NCBI RefSeq assembly: GCF_004345325.1
Contig: NZ_SLVJ01000006.1
Location: forward strand, 90,856-154,855
Source: Acinetobacter calcoaceticus
GTDB taxonomy: Bacteria; Pseudomonadota; Gammaproteobacteria; Pseudomonadales; Moraxellaceae
DNA: 64,000 nucleotides
Direction: 5' to 3'
Shown here: positions 45,162 to 54,690 of the stretch, piece after piece
Layout: the number at the start of each line of letters is the position of its first letter
Position numbering within the stretch: position 1 is the first letter of the stretch
Position numbers and translations under genes: made by a program
The notes under the pieces: model-generated
What the model saw: only the letters and a program-made list of their open reading frames with translations
The model's database searches: none
Told to the model about the DNA's origin: nothing

Positions 45162-46694
45162 TTAATTTAAACTTTTTAACTTTACATAATTCTGCCAATC
45201 AAAAACGGTAATATCATCATTGGATTTGATTTGATCTAAAGTCTTCTGCGAATCTAAATAAGGCGTTTTTACCCCAATCATTCCGGCATAAATATTCATA
45301 AAATCATAAGCACTGATACTTTTATCGAGATAGTTTTTCTGCCGTGCATCACTACTCAATACAAAAAAGGGAACTTGATAATTGGCTTTATACTCGTTTT
45401 CCACATAGATTCCATCTGGGGTCACACTCATGCCATGGTCAGAAAAATATGTGATATTGAAACTACGTTTAGTCTTATTGAGCTCTTGATAGATGTGTTG
45501 CACAAAACGATCCAATTTATTAATGCTCGATAAGTAACAATCGATAGGTTCTGGTTGTTTCGGATAAAGCTTTGGACTATCAAATAAACGTTCACAAGCG
45601 TCAGGATGTGACCCCATCATGTGTACAAAGATGATATTTTTTTTATCTTTATAGCGCTCTAGCTGCGCCGTCAATATGGCTATCATTTTTTCATCATCAA
45701 ATGATTGCGACATATAATTGCCATTTTTTAAGAAAAAGCGATGATCTGCATGTATTGCTGTTTTAGATATCGCAGTATCATTTTTCCCAACAAAACCCTG
45801 ATTTGAAATCCACAGCGTATTATATTTAGCCTGTTTGGCCAAAGTCATGACGTTCATGGAGATATGAATATTTTTTTCATCATCCATATATGACAGTGTT
45901 CTAGGCAAACTCATCGCTGTATTTGCTGAGGTCGAATTATAATCAGCAACCATTGTTACAGGCATCTTATCCAAAAAGGGTGTGGTATTATGCTCACTGC
46001 CATACAGTGACAAGTGATCACGTTGCACACTTTCACCAATAATAAACACTTGATTGTCGTAAGAATATTTGACCTCTTTTATCCCCCAGTCCGGGGTAAA
46101 ATCATTCGCTTCATAGAGTATATTTTCTTCGTTCTTGTATTTGACTACAGCTTTTACAGTTTGAATGAGAAATAAATTTAATAAATTAAAAACGATTAAA
46201 AATAGCACAAATGGTTTTTTAAATTTAACTGTATACGCTGGTTTATACAAATAAAAATAAAAAACTGTCGCAGCAAATAAGACAAAAGAATAGATTAAAA
46301 ATTTTGGTTGTATCACTGAAAAAAATTCAAAAGCTTCATTACTATTTGTTTGAAAAATTGATGCGACTATACCAATAGACATCCGACCTTGTAGAAAACC
46401 TGTCCCCGTTGCGATATACAGGCTCAAGCACAGAAAAAAGGAAAATGCCAGTGTTCGCAACCATCCTGTTTTTAATTGTTGGAGTAAAACTAAAAAAAAA
46501 GTCGTTAATACAATAGCCAAAACCAATAGCAACGCGCCTTGAAAATTAGGAAGTAAATCCCACAGACCAATTCCAAGACAAAAGCCAAGCGAAATAAAAA
46601 ATGGAAAACTATATAATTTTACAATATGAATCAAAGCTGCAAGCCAAATCAAAAAAACACAGAATTCTAGCAACTTGAACACACAATGCAACAA
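45162..46694 (-). CDS. Phosphoethanolamine-transferase-like sulfatase-fold membrane enzyme
   Basis: This is a 510-residue protein with a membrane part of five predicted helices (about 8-28, 33-50, 55-75, 82-98, 135-150) and a periplasmic alkaline-phosphatase/sulfatase fold. Landmarks are IIGESVQRDHLSLYG (metal ligand Glu221), the nucleophile region STSANTAMSLPRT (Thr259 likely), GSHPDACE and FSDHGM (Asp419/His420). It resembles EptA/CptA-type enzymes that move phosphoethanolamine to Kdo, heptose or lipid A. In a core locus this suggests charge modification of the outer core. No ATG is available in frame near the N-terminus; the first usable initiators are tandem TTG codons at 46694 without a good ribosome site, so the start is uncertain. 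Confidence 0.83.
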   Translation of the reverse strand: MLHCVFKLLEFCVFLIWLAALIHIVKLYSFPFFISLGFCLGIGLWDLLPNFQGALLLVLAIVLTTFFLVLLQQLKTGWLRTLAFSFFLCLSLYIATGTGFLQGRMSIGIVASIFQTNSNEAFEFFSVIQPKFLIYSFVLFAATVFYFYLYKPAYTVKFKKPFVLFLIVFNLLNLFLIQTVKAVVKYKNEENILYEANDFTPDWGIKEVKYSYDNQVFIIGESVQRDHLSLYGSEHNTTPFLDKMPVTMVADYNSTSANTAMSLPRTLSYMDDEKNIHISMNVMTLAKQAKYNTLWISNQGFVGKNDTAISKTAIHADHRFFLKNGNYMSQSFDDEKMIAILTAQLERYKDKKNIIFVHMMGSHPDACERLFDSPKLYPKQPEPIDCYLSSINKLDRFVQHIYQELNKTKRSFNITYFSDHGMSVTPDGIYVENEYKANYQVPFFVLSSDARQKNYLDKSISAYDFMNIYAGMIGVKTPYLDSQKTLDQIKSNDDITVFDWQNYVKLKSLN

Positions 46695-46831
46695 AAATTT
46701 GTATAAATTTTAGTTATATATCTCCATAAAAACCAGCTCCTTCAAATTAAACTTAATAAATATTGTATATACAGATCATAAGCATTTTTAAGCTGATGGA
46801 ATCAAATAGTTTTTAAAAATTGAATTGTATC

Positions 46832-47722
46832 CTATGTATTAAGGATAAATTTAGCTACACGTTGCGATTCATTTAAAGCATTAGCAAAAGGTAGGTGTTT
46901 TAATTGCAATTGAATTGAAACACGTTGACAATGCAATAATTGGTCTACTGAGCGTGTAATCCGATCTTGGTTAATACGCTCCATTTCGATTACGCCCACT
47001 CTACAACCTGCGGTCAATGCCTCATAAATCATCGAAACACTATCCTCAGTCACCCAAACAGCTTCGGCCAATTGCATCTGCTCAAAGATCCATCCCTGCG
47101 GCGTATCCTCCACTGGAAAAACCTGCAAGCCTTTAGAAAATGAATGTTTGGATAATGTTGTTAAAAATTCAATTGGCGTCCGTCTTGACGTCGTCAAAAC
47201 AATCTCAGCTGTAGCATTTTGAATCACGATCTGTTCAATGGCAGCCAAAACCTTCTCCGCATTCCATTGATGGCGCTTTGATGATCCCCCAAGCGCCACC
47301 AAAATACGATTGGCTTGATGGCGTTGCTCATTCACGATGGGATTAATTGCCCCTTGCGTCACAATGATGCGGTCACTCGCTTGAACCCCATCATGTTCAG
47401 GCAGCACCACATAATCAAACCAATGCATGGGATAATTCGGTTTCATCAAAATAATGGTTTTGGCTTGAGGATAGATTTTACCCAAAAGTAATACCCTGAG
47501 CTGAGTATGACTGCCGACGCCAATAATATAATCGGGGGCCTGATGCAATGCGGTTGGTTTTTTGGTTATGAGCGCCGTAAATAGCGAGCATAAGTTTAAT
47601 TCTTCTAGAGGGCACTCTGTAAAATGCAGCCCGGTATTAACCTGTCTGTGCATTGCTTGGTATAAACCCAGTGCTTGTGATCGATGTCCAGCCTTGCCAT
47701 CACTCACATAAACCATCTGCAT
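46832..47722 (-). CDS. ELM1-domain protein, putative glycosyltransferase
   Basis: The 296-residue protein has an ELM1-like fold: VYVSDGKAGHRSQALGLYQAM at the N-terminus, ILMKPNYPMHWFDYVVLPEHDG, ILVALGGSSKRHQW, and a late VTEDSVSMIYEALTAG block. The family is GT-B-like, and members in Acinetobacter outer-core loci lie directly after ilvE, as here. Enzymatic activity is inferred from fold and context only. The start is the ATG at 47722 with AAGGAGG eight bases upstream; a GTG six bases before it is too close to the ribosome site. It is the first gene of the minus-strand core block. Confidence 0.82.
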   Translation of the reverse strand: MQMVYVSDGKAGHRSQALGLYQAMHRQVNTGLHFTECPLEELNLCSLFTALITKKPTALHQAPDYIIGVGSHTQLRVLLLGKIYPQAKTIILMKPNYPMHWFDYVVLPEHDGVQASDRIIVTQGAINPIVNEQRHQANRILVALGGSSKRHQWNAEKVLAAIEQIVIQNATAEIVLTTSRRTPIEFLTTLSKHSFSKGLQVFPVEDTPQGWIFEQMQLAEAVWVTEDSVSMIYEALTAGCRVGVIEMERINQDRITRSVDQLLHCQRVSIQLQLKHLPFANALNESQRVAKFILNT

Positions 47723-47782
47723 CGCCACAGCCTCCTTCCCAGTAGAACTAAAATCAAAATAGAACTAAATTTAAAATGAAAA

Positions 47783-47808
47783 AAAGGCGAAATACAGGTT
47801 TCGCCTTT
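47783..47808 (-). terminator. ilvE terminator
   Basis: AAAGGCGAAA and TTTCGCCTTT form a perfect 10-bp stem with a 6-nt loop. The A run to the left is the U tract on the minus strand, so ilvE and the core locus are probably transcriptionally separated. Confidence 0.85.
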
Positions 47809-47838
47809 GGTTTATTACAATGATCTTAGCGCATCGGC

Positions 47839-48765
47839 TTATTTAACGTAAGTTAACCAGTGAGCATATTTAGGATCTTTACCCTGAACAGCATCAAAGT
47901 AAGCTTTCTGAATTTTCTCAGTAATTGGCCCACGTGCACCATTACCAATTTCACGATCATCATATTCACGAATTGGGGTTACTTCAGCGGCCGTACCGGT
48001 AAAGAAGGCCTCATCACCAATATAGAACTCATCGCGAGTAATACGACGTTCAACCACGTCATAACCTAAATCTTTAGCAATGGTAATAATGGTTTGGCGG
48101 GTAATCCCATCCAAAGCGCCACCTGAGATATCTGGGGTATGGATCACGCCATCTTTGACCAAGAATACGTTTTCGCCAGAACCCTGACAAACATAACCTT
48201 GTGGGTCCATCAACATCGCTTCGTCATAGCCTGAATGTGCGACTTCCTGATGAGCCAAGATAGACAAAGTATAGTTACCAGAAGCCTTGGCTTTGCACAT
48301 GGTCACGTTTGGATGATGATGGGTAAATGATGAAGTTTTTACACGAATGCCTTTGGCCATCGCTTCTTCACCCAAATACGCACCCCAACTCCATGCGGCA
48401 ACAGTGGCATGAATGGTATTGTCAGTCGCTGCAATACCGAGTTTTTCAGAGCCGATAAAAATAATCGGACGCAAATAGCATGAAGCCAATTTATTTTCAC
48501 GCACCACATCGATCTGCGCTTGCTCAAGAGTGGCTTGGTCAAATGGAACTTTCATTTGATAAATTTTTGCCGAGTTCAACAAGCGTTTGGTATGGTCTTG
48601 CAAACGAAATATCGCAGTCCCATTTGGCGTTTCATAGGCACGGACACCTTCAAACACACCCATACTGTAATGTAACGTATGCGTTAATACGTGAATTTTC
48701 GCTTCACGCCAATCAACCATTTGCCCATCTTGCCAAATAAAACCATCACGATCCGCCAAATTCAT
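47839..48765 (-). CDS. ilvE: Branched-chain amino acid aminotransferase
   Basis: IlvE transfers the amino group between glutamate and branched-chain 2-oxo acids. The 308-residue fold-type IV PLP enzyme starts MNLADRDGFIWQDGQMVDW. The PLP Lys is in NVTMCKAKASGNYTL near residue 160, and the family blocks DEAMLMDPQGYVCQGSGENVFLV and FTGTAAEVTPI follow. Start at the ATG 48765, with GGAG about eight bases upstream; a longer frame into glnE sequence is rejected. It lies 25 bp after glnE, in the order glnE-ilvE, and marks the right border of the polysaccharide locus. Confidence 0.95.
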   Translation of the reverse strand: MNLADRDGFIWQDGQMVDWREAKIHVLTHTLHYSMGVFEGVRAYETPNGTAIFRLQDHTKRLLNSAKIYQMKVPFDQATLEQAQIDVVRENKLASCYLRPIIFIGSEKLGIAATDNTIHATVAAWSWGAYLGEEAMAKGIRVKTSSFTHHHPNVTMCKAKASGNYTLSILAHQEVAHSGYDEAMLMDPQGYVCQGSGENVFLVKDGVIHTPDISGGALDGITRQTIITIAKDLGYDVVERRITRDEFYIGDEAFFTGTAAEVTPIREYDDREIGNGARGPITEKIQKAYFDAVQGKDPKYAHWLTYVK

Positions 48766-48790
48766 GCCACACACTCCAAATTTCACAACG

Positions 48791-51541
48791 TTATTCAGTA
48801 CCCACGGCGACCGTCGCTGTAGGATCAATTAATCTTTGCCATAACTTGCAAACGATCACTCGGGTATCGTGCCAGTCCGCAGCTTGTACTTGCATGGATT
48901 GATTTGCAAGGGCTAGTCGGTGGCTCTCGGCTCGTTCACTGAGATAAGCTTGAATCAGAGCTGATGCATCGTCACTGGATAAGCAACCTGCTTGAGCTGC
49001 ATCTTCAAGAATTCGTACATTATCAGAATAATGGGCGAGATCTTTATTCGTCCCACTCCACGCTAACACCACATACTGTGCCATAAATTCTATGTCAACG
49101 ATACCACCTGCATCCTGTTTTAATTGAAAAATCCCATGTTTTTTTTGCTCATTAGATGAACCAAGATGATCTTTCATTTTTTCACGCATATTCAAAACTT
49201 CGAGTCGTACCTCTTGCTCTACACGAGGGATGGTCAGGATATTACAGCGTAATTGTTCAAACTTTTGTCTTAATGCTAAATCCCCTGCGATCGAACGTGC
49301 GCGTACTAAGGCTTGATGCTCCCAGACCCATGCGCTTTTGAACTGATATTGCTCAAAGGCTTTGAAACTGGTCACTAACATGCCCGCTTCGCCTGAAGGC
49401 CGTAAGCGCGTATCCACTTCATAGACCCGACCATCTAAGGTTTGCGTGGTCATAAAGGAGACGAACTTTTGCGCCACACGCATGGCAAACTCAAAGCCAC
49501 TGATCGGTTTCATGCCATCAGTATCTGCTTGTTCATCCATATAGTGGATGAACACCAAATCTAGATCTGAGCCATAGCCCAATTCAATGCCGCCAACCTT
49601 GCCATAACCGACCACCACAAAGGCCAGATCTTGTAAGCTACAACGTTGACCATCTACATTGAGTGGATAGCCATGACGTTTGGCCACAGTCTGATAAGCC
49701 AGATTCAAGGTAGCAATGACAGAGACTTCAGCTATATCCGTCAGCGCATCAGAAACTTTCATTAGCGGACTTTCAGCCAACACATCACTGGCTGCCACAG
49801 TTAATACATTTGATTTTTTAAATAACCTTAACACCCGCATCAAATCTTCAACTTGATCGAGTTCGATACGCAGCAATTGTTGGCGCAATGAATCTTCAAG
49901 ATCCTGACGTTTCGGCAACTCAAAATCCATGGATAAAAATTCATCCAGCAATACGGGATAATGGGTCAATTCCTCACAAATCCACGGGCTTACCGTCGCC
50001 ATCTTCACCAAACGCTGTAAGGCCCCCTTACTTTCGATCAGCATCACCAAATACACGGTACGGCGCATCACTGATTCGACCAATGGCATCAATCGCATTA
50101 AAGCGACTTGGGGTTTATCCGACTGCAGCACCGCTTCAATCAGATGTGGCCAAAACTCTTTCAAGCGTTGCACTGCTTTTGCAGGTAATTTCTTGATGGC
50201 ATGGCCGTACCAAAACTCATGGATTAAATTTTTTGTACCATCATCAAGAATATCATCCAGTTTCTTTTCCAATAACCCAAAATTTTCCGCAGGTGAATCC
50301 AAGCCTTTCTCTTTAATCAAATGCTCAAATTGAAAGATGACTTTGTCACGCTTAAGATTGAGATGCTGCATAAACACCTCCCAATCTGCAAAGCCTAGGG
50401 TTTGGGTTATGCGCTCACGCAACTCTGGCTCAGTCGGTAGCGATTGAGTCTGTTGATCATTCAACGCTTGAATGGCATGTTCAACGCGTCTTAAAAATAA
50501 ATAAGCATCCTCTAAATCAATGACCGCTTGCTCATCCAACAACCCGACTTCACCCAAATGTTTGAGGCTGACCAAACACTGTCGATCTTGTAGTTCTAAT
50601 TTGGCGCCACCATAGATCAACTGAAAGACTTGAACAATGAACTCAACCTCACGTATACCGCCAGCGCCCAATTTAATATCGTCAGTTATATTGCGTCTAG
50701 CCACTTCACGTTCGATCATGGCTTTCATTTCACGCATGGCTTCAAAAGCGGTGTAATCCACATATTTTCGGAACACAAAGGGTCGTGTCATATTTAAGAG
50801 CTCAAGTCCTGCTTGCCCACCCGAAACGATTCGGGCTTTAATCCACGCATAACGCTCCCACTCACGACCATGCTGACTCAAATATTTTTCTAAAGCGACA
50901 TGACTGATCGCCAATGCAGAACCATCGCCCCAAGGTCGCAAGCGCATATCTACTCGGAAGATAAAGCCATCTGCAGTAATATGATCCAGCAAATAGATCA
51001 GTTTCTGACCCCAGAGTATGCAAAACTGTTGCACATCAATCGACCTACGTCCTGTTGTTTCACCTTGTTCATCAAAGGCAAAAATCAAATCGATATCACT
51101 GGAAAGATTCAGCTCCTGCGCACCCAACTTGCCCATCGCGATCACAATCAGATCCTGTACTTTTCCGCTATAACTTAGGGGCTCGCCATATTTCAGCACC
51201 AAGGGTTGCCGAGCAAACGCTTTAGCTGCACAAATACATACATCAGCAAAATCTGAAAGTTCACGGGTTAAGGTCACTACATCAGTTAACTGGTTGGCAT
51301 CTTGCCAAATCCAACGCAACATTAGACGCGCTCTTAATCCACGAAGCGCATGCATCCATTGACCTTCATCTTGAATATCAACTAAACATTGATCAACAAA
51401 CTGATTAATCTGCTCGGTGGAGAGTGCCGTTAAAAATTGGTCAAACTGATAATCCTCATTTAAAGCATCTTGATGCAAGCTTAAGACCTGTTCCGCATAT
51501 TGACTTGCGATTAACGTTTTTCCCAATTGTGTTGCATTCAT
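48791..51541 (-). CDS. glnE: Glutamine synthetase adenylyltransferase / adenylyl-removing enzyme
   Basis: This is a 916-residue bifunctional enzyme that adenylylates and deadenylylates glutamine synthetase in response to PII. Two nucleotidyltransferase domains are visible. The N-terminal (adenylyl-removing) one contains GKLGAQELNLSSDIDLIFAF near residue 138. The C-terminal (adenylylating) one contains GKVGGIELGYGSDLDLVFIHY near residue 640. Both have the GSDxD-type metal motif. The start is the ATG at 51541. It is followed by ilvE after 25 bp and is probably co-transcribed with it. Length and order match Acinetobacter. Confidence 0.96.
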   Translation of the reverse strand: MNATQLGKTLIASQYAEQVLSLHQDALNEDYQFDQFLTALSTEQINQFVDQCLVDIQDEGQWMHALRGLRARLMLRWIWQDANQLTDVVTLTRELSDFADVCICAAKAFARQPLVLKYGEPLSYSGKVQDLIVIAMGKLGAQELNLSSDIDLIFAFDEQGETTGRRSIDVQQFCILWGQKLIYLLDHITADGFIFRVDMRLRPWGDGSALAISHVALEKYLSQHGREWERYAWIKARIVSGGQAGLELLNMTRPFVFRKYVDYTAFEAMREMKAMIEREVARRNITDDIKLGAGGIREVEFIVQVFQLIYGGAKLELQDRQCLVSLKHLGEVGLLDEQAVIDLEDAYLFLRRVEHAIQALNDQQTQSLPTEPELRERITQTLGFADWEVFMQHLNLKRDKVIFQFEHLIKEKGLDSPAENFGLLEKKLDDILDDGTKNLIHEFWYGHAIKKLPAKAVQRLKEFWPHLIEAVLQSDKPQVALMRLMPLVESVMRRTVYLVMLIESKGALQRLVKMATVSPWICEELTHYPVLLDEFLSMDFELPKRQDLEDSLRQQLLRIELDQVEDLMRVLRLFKKSNVLTVAASDVLAESPLMKVSDALTDIAEVSVIATLNLAYQTVAKRHGYPLNVDGQRCSLQDLAFVVVGYGKVGGIELGYGSDLDLVFIHYMDEQADTDGMKPISGFEFAMRVAQKFVSFMTTQTLDGRVYEVDTRLRPSGEAGMLVTSFKAFEQYQFKSAWVWEHQALVRARSIAGDLALRQKFEQLRCNILTIPRVEQEVRLEVLNMREKMKDHLGSSNEQKKHGIFQLKQDAGGIVDIEFMAQYVVLAWSGTNKDLAHYSDNVRILEDAAQAGCLSSDDASALIQAYLSERAESHRLALANQSMQVQAADWHDTRVIVCKLWQRLIDPTATVAVGTE

Positions 51542-51611
51542 CAAAAAGTCTTCAAGTTTCTTAGATTAGTCATAGTTATAACAGGAGCATCCCAACTTTT
51601 GGAGAGTCGAC

Positions 51612-52901
51612 TCAAGTTTTATTTTTTGGAATACCGCTGAATGCTAATGTGCTTGTAGATCGCAAAGACCGTTGTGAGCCAGATGCGGTTGAAGGTAAGA
51701 TGACTTTAACTGTGGTGCCCTGCCCAAGTTTGGAGGTCACCTGCATTTGACCATGGTTCAAATCGATAAAGCGCCGACATAAAACCAAACCAAGTCCTGT
51801 GCCCTTTTCTCCTGAAGTCCCTTTTAAACTAATATTAATATCGGGTTGAAAGATATCTCTCAGTTGAGATTTAGTCATCCCTAAACCCGTATCTCGAACA
51901 CAAATCTCTACGGTTCCAAGTAGTTGTTTTGCAGAAATAAATACCTTTCCAGTGCCATCTAATGGCGTAAATTTTAATGCATTTGAAACCAAATTTTGAA
52001 TGACTGACGTCACCATATTGATATCTGCATAAACTTTGAGTGCTGGATCAATATTTTCAAAGAGTGAAATATTTTTTTTCAATGCTAAAGAATTTAGGAC
52101 ATCATAGACAATTTTACTCGATTGCTTTAACGAAAATTCGACTGGATGAATGACCAATCGCCCCCCTTCAGCCATTGCCCAGTTGAGCAGATTTTCCAAT
52201 AAACTGTATGTAGACTGAGTCGTATCATGCAGATATTCTGCGATATTTTGGATACCCTCATCATCTAAGCTTTCACGTTCTTCAGCCAATATCCCTGAAA
52301 AACCCAACAAACCATGAAATGGAGCGCGTAAATCATGAGCAATAATCTGAAAAAACTTAGTCTTACTAAAGTTTAGCGCGCATTGTTGGTCATAGAGTTC
52401 TTTTAAAGCATCATATTCACGGCGCAACTCTAGATTACGCATTAAGCCTTTGGTTAAATCATCAATCAATTGCTGATAATTTAAGCCTTGGTTTGCCAAC
52501 CCTGCTCCATCAAGCAAAATCAATTGAGCAAAAGACTGACCTGACGCCATTTTCAAATCAAAAGCAATAAAATGCTGATGCTCAAAACCAGCATTCGTCA
52601 TGCATTTTGATAAAAGCTGCCCCTGCTGCTGATCTGAGTAGAGCATATTGGATTGCTTAAAAAACCCATGCAATTGCATTAATTCAGTGGGCTGAAATGC
52701 CTCAAAACCACGTTCTGTATTTTGCCAAATATAAGGTTCGTCTTGAACAAACATCAAGGCAGTATGCGCCTGCATGAGGCGACGCGTCATGAGTAGAAAA
52801 TCATCAATTAAATTTTGAGTAGTAAAGACCCCAAGCAAAAGTGACACCTTACATGTACTTAGTTGATCTGCTTGACCTATACCAATGACCTTTAAAGCCA
52901 T
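51612..52901 (-). CDS. Soluble GAF-like sensor histidine kinase (orphan)
   Basis: The 429-residue protein has no transmembrane helix. It contains an N-terminal GAF-like sensor (about 1-160), a short coiled-coil linker (RREYDALKELYDQQCALN), a HisKA block (FFQIIAHDLRAPFHGLLGFSG, His near residue 190) and an ATPase domain with N box NLVSNALKFT, G1 DTGLGM and G2 GTGLGLVL. It is followed by a Ser/Thr-rich tail of about 20 residues. The start is at the ATG 52901 with AAGGTGG six bases upstream. No response regulator gene is adjacent, so the partner is unknown. The HDLRAP variant of the H box fits hybrid-family kinases, but no receiver domain is fused here. Confidence 0.88.
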   Translation of the reverse strand: MALKVIGIGQADQLSTCKVSLLLGVFTTQNLIDDFLLMTRRLMQAHTALMFVQDEPYIWQNTERGFEAFQPTELMQLHGFFKQSNMLYSDQQQGQLLSKCMTNAGFEHQHFIAFDLKMASGQSFAQLILLDGAGLANQGLNYQQLIDDLTKGLMRNLELRREYDALKELYDQQCALNFSKTKFFQIIAHDLRAPFHGLLGFSGILAEERESLDDEGIQNIAEYLHDTTQSTYSLLENLLNWAMAEGGRLVIHPVEFSLKQSSKIVYDVLNSLALKKNISLFENIDPALKVYADINMVTSVIQNLVSNALKFTPLDGTGKVFISAKQLLGTVEICVRDTGLGMTKSQLRDIFQPDINISLKGTSGEKGTGLGLVLCRRFIDLNHGQMQVTSKLGQGTTVKVILPSTASGSQRSLRSTSTLAFSGIPKNKT

Positions 52902-53302
52902 GATGCCCACCTTCGATGAAAATGCACAAATCTAATTTGCCTTCGATTGCTCATTTGTAAAAATAATTAAATAGCAAAATGTGCAAATATTATTTTAATT
53001 AAATAACTTAGAGTTTGATAAAGACTAGGTTATTACATTTAGCAATAATAAGGAAGCAATTTCTAATTCTATAAAAACAATAACTTGTTTGATTAAAACT
53101 GTAAATTTCAAAATTAGATAATGAAAATTTGATTTTTATAGATGATCTATAATGAAATTCACATGACATTTTAAGAGAATTAGACAACTTTTTATTTTTA
53201 CAATGGGTCGGCTTTCTATATCTAAGTACAGATGTCTTTTAAGTTACCCAAACGCTTTAATTTTTTTAATGAGAGGAACTGATCAGGCTAAACTACAGAC
53301 AT
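52902..53302. other. AT-rich intergenic region between histidine kinase and tRNA-Leu
   Basis: Four hundred bases with no recognised gene or terminator apart from that at 53303. It should contain the promoter of the histidine kinase gene (minus strand) near its right-hand side. Confidence 0.4.
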
Positions 53303-53341
53303 AAAAAACCCCAAGCCTTAGTAACCAGCTTGGGGTTTTTA
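53303..53341 (-). terminator. Terminator of the tRNA-Leu transcript
   Basis: CCCCAAGC and GCTTGGGG pair with an 11-nt loop and are flanked by A and T runs. It lies 20 bp past the tRNA 3' end on the minus strand. Confidence 0.85.
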
Positions 53342-53361
53342 GAATCTTGCGATTCTGAATA

Positions 53362-53449
53362 TGGTCCCGAGGGTCGGACTCGAACCGACACGTCATCTCT
53401 GACAGCGGATTTTGAGTCCGCCGCGTCTACCAATTTCACCACCTCGGGA
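53362..53449 (-). tRNA. tRNA-Leu (CAA)
   Basis: An 88-nt class II tRNA with an encoded CCA. The acceptor stem TCCCGAG pairs with CTCGGGA. The anticodon stem GCGGA/TCCGC holds the loop CTCAAAA, giving anticodon CAA. A long variable arm (TGTCAGAGATGACG region) and the TTCGAGTC T loop are present. It decodes UUG leucine codons. It has its own promoter (53472-53499) and terminator. Confidence 0.95.
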
Positions 53450-53471
53450 GAGATGTGCGTTGTTGGAACGT

Positions 53472-53499
53472 ATAATAGCGTTTTTCAGAATCTTGTCAA
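53472..53499 (-). promoter_or_regulatory. Promoter of tRNA-Leu(CAA)
   Basis: On the minus strand TTGACA (53494-53499) and TATTAT (53472-53477) are separated by 16 bp. This near-consensus promoter would start about 16 bases before the mature tRNA 5' end. Confidence 0.8.
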
Positions 53500-53631
53500 C
53501 GCCAAGTTCACACGTTTGGATGTTTTTAAAACAGTTAAAGATTTTTCGTACTAAAAAACAGCAAAATCAGCCGAAATATGCGAAAAAGTTTATACTAGCA
53601 CTAACTTCAAGGCTTGTTTTCCTCCATCATT

Positions 53632-54690
53632 ATGCAACTTTCAGACTTTAACTTTGTACTCCCCGATGAGCTGATTGCTCGATATCCCCTAGATGCGCGT
53701 AGCGCCTCACGACTTTTACACTTAAAAGCCGATGGCAGCTTTCAAGACCATCAATTCACAGATATTTTAGATCTCTTTCAAGCTGGCGACTTATTGGTGC
53801 TCAATGACACCCGCGTCATGAAAGCACGCTTAAAAGGGAAACGTGCCTCAGGTGGTGCGGTTGAAGTTTTGGTTGAACGTATTTTTGATCAATGCATTGC
53901 GCATTGTCACATTAAGGCCAGTAACTCGCCCAAAGCGGGTGCTGAGTTGTTCCTCGGTGATGCAGCAATCAAAGCCACCGTTACAGGCCGTCTGGACAAC
54001 CTATTCATCGTCGAGTTCCCAGAGCCGATATTAGATGTCTTAGAACGCTATGGCCAATTACCGATCCCGCCCTATTTCAATCGTGAAGCGGAAGAAATTG
54101 ATACCCTTCGCTACCAAACCGTATTTAACGATCCGGCTAAATTAGCCAGCGTTGCCGCACCTACTGCAAGTCTACATTTCGATGAAACGGTATTACAACA
54201 ACTGCAGCAAAAAGGCATCGAGACCAGCTTTGTGACCTTACATGTCGGCGCAGGGACATTCTTGCCGGTGCGCAGTAGTGATATCAAAGATCATCTCATG
54301 CACAGTGAATGGTGTGAGGTGCCTGTTGCTACAGTAGAGCTGATTAAAGCGACCCAAGCCCGTGGAAATAAAGTCATTGCCATCGGCACCACAGCGACTC
54401 GTGCACTAGAGAGTGCAGCCCAAGCCAGTGGTGGACAAATTGCAGCATGGTCTGGTGATACACAGATCTTTATTTATCCAGGTTATCAATTCTGTGTAGT
54501 TGATCGTTTAATTACCAACTTTCATTTACCAGAATCGACCTTACTGATGCTTGTTTCAGCACTATCGAGCCAAAATAATGTCATGAATGCCTATCAGCAT
54601 GCAGTCAAAGCTCAATATCGCTTCTTTAGTTATGGTGATGCGATGTTGGTTGATCGAAATAATACGAATAATAATGATCTCGCTGATTAA
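53632..54690 (+). CDS. queA: tRNA preQ1(34) S-adenosylmethionine ribosyltransferase-isomerase
   Basis: QueA builds epoxyqueuosine at tRNA position 34 using SAM as ribosyl donor. The 352-residue protein starts [27 protein letters not shown] and includes [45 protein letters not shown] and FIYPGYQF, the QueA landmarks. The start is the ATG at 53632 rather than an in-frame ATG at 53614; the frame further upstream has no family similarity. It is the first plus-strand gene after the divergent tRNA gene. The tgt gene usually paired with queA is not in the window. Confidence 0.95.
   Translation: MQLSDFNFVLPDELIARYPLDARSASRLLHLKADGSFQDHQFTDILDLFQAGDLLVLNDTRVMKARLKGKRASGGAVEVLVERIFDQCIAHCHIKASNSPKAGAELFLGDAAIKATVTGRLDNLFIVEFPEPILDVLERYGQLPIPPYFNREAEEIDTLRYQTVFNDPAKLASVAAPTASLHFDETVLQQLQQKGIETSFVTLHVGAGTFLPVRSSDIKDHLMHSEWCEVPVATVELIKATQARGNKVIAIGTTATRALESAAQASGGQIAAWSGDTQIFIYPGYQFCVVDRLITNFHLPESTLLMLVSALSSQNNVMNAYQHAVKAQYRFFSYGDAMLVDRNNTNNNDLAD

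Noticed and set aside
49888..50196. Plus-strand open frame of 102 codons antisense to glnE
   Set aside because: It lies wholly inside a conserved gene. The residues look like a random translation and there is no start signal.
53330..53554. Plus-strand open frame overlapping tRNA-Leu
   Set aside because: It crosses a clear tRNA gene on the other strand and cannot be a functional protein gene.
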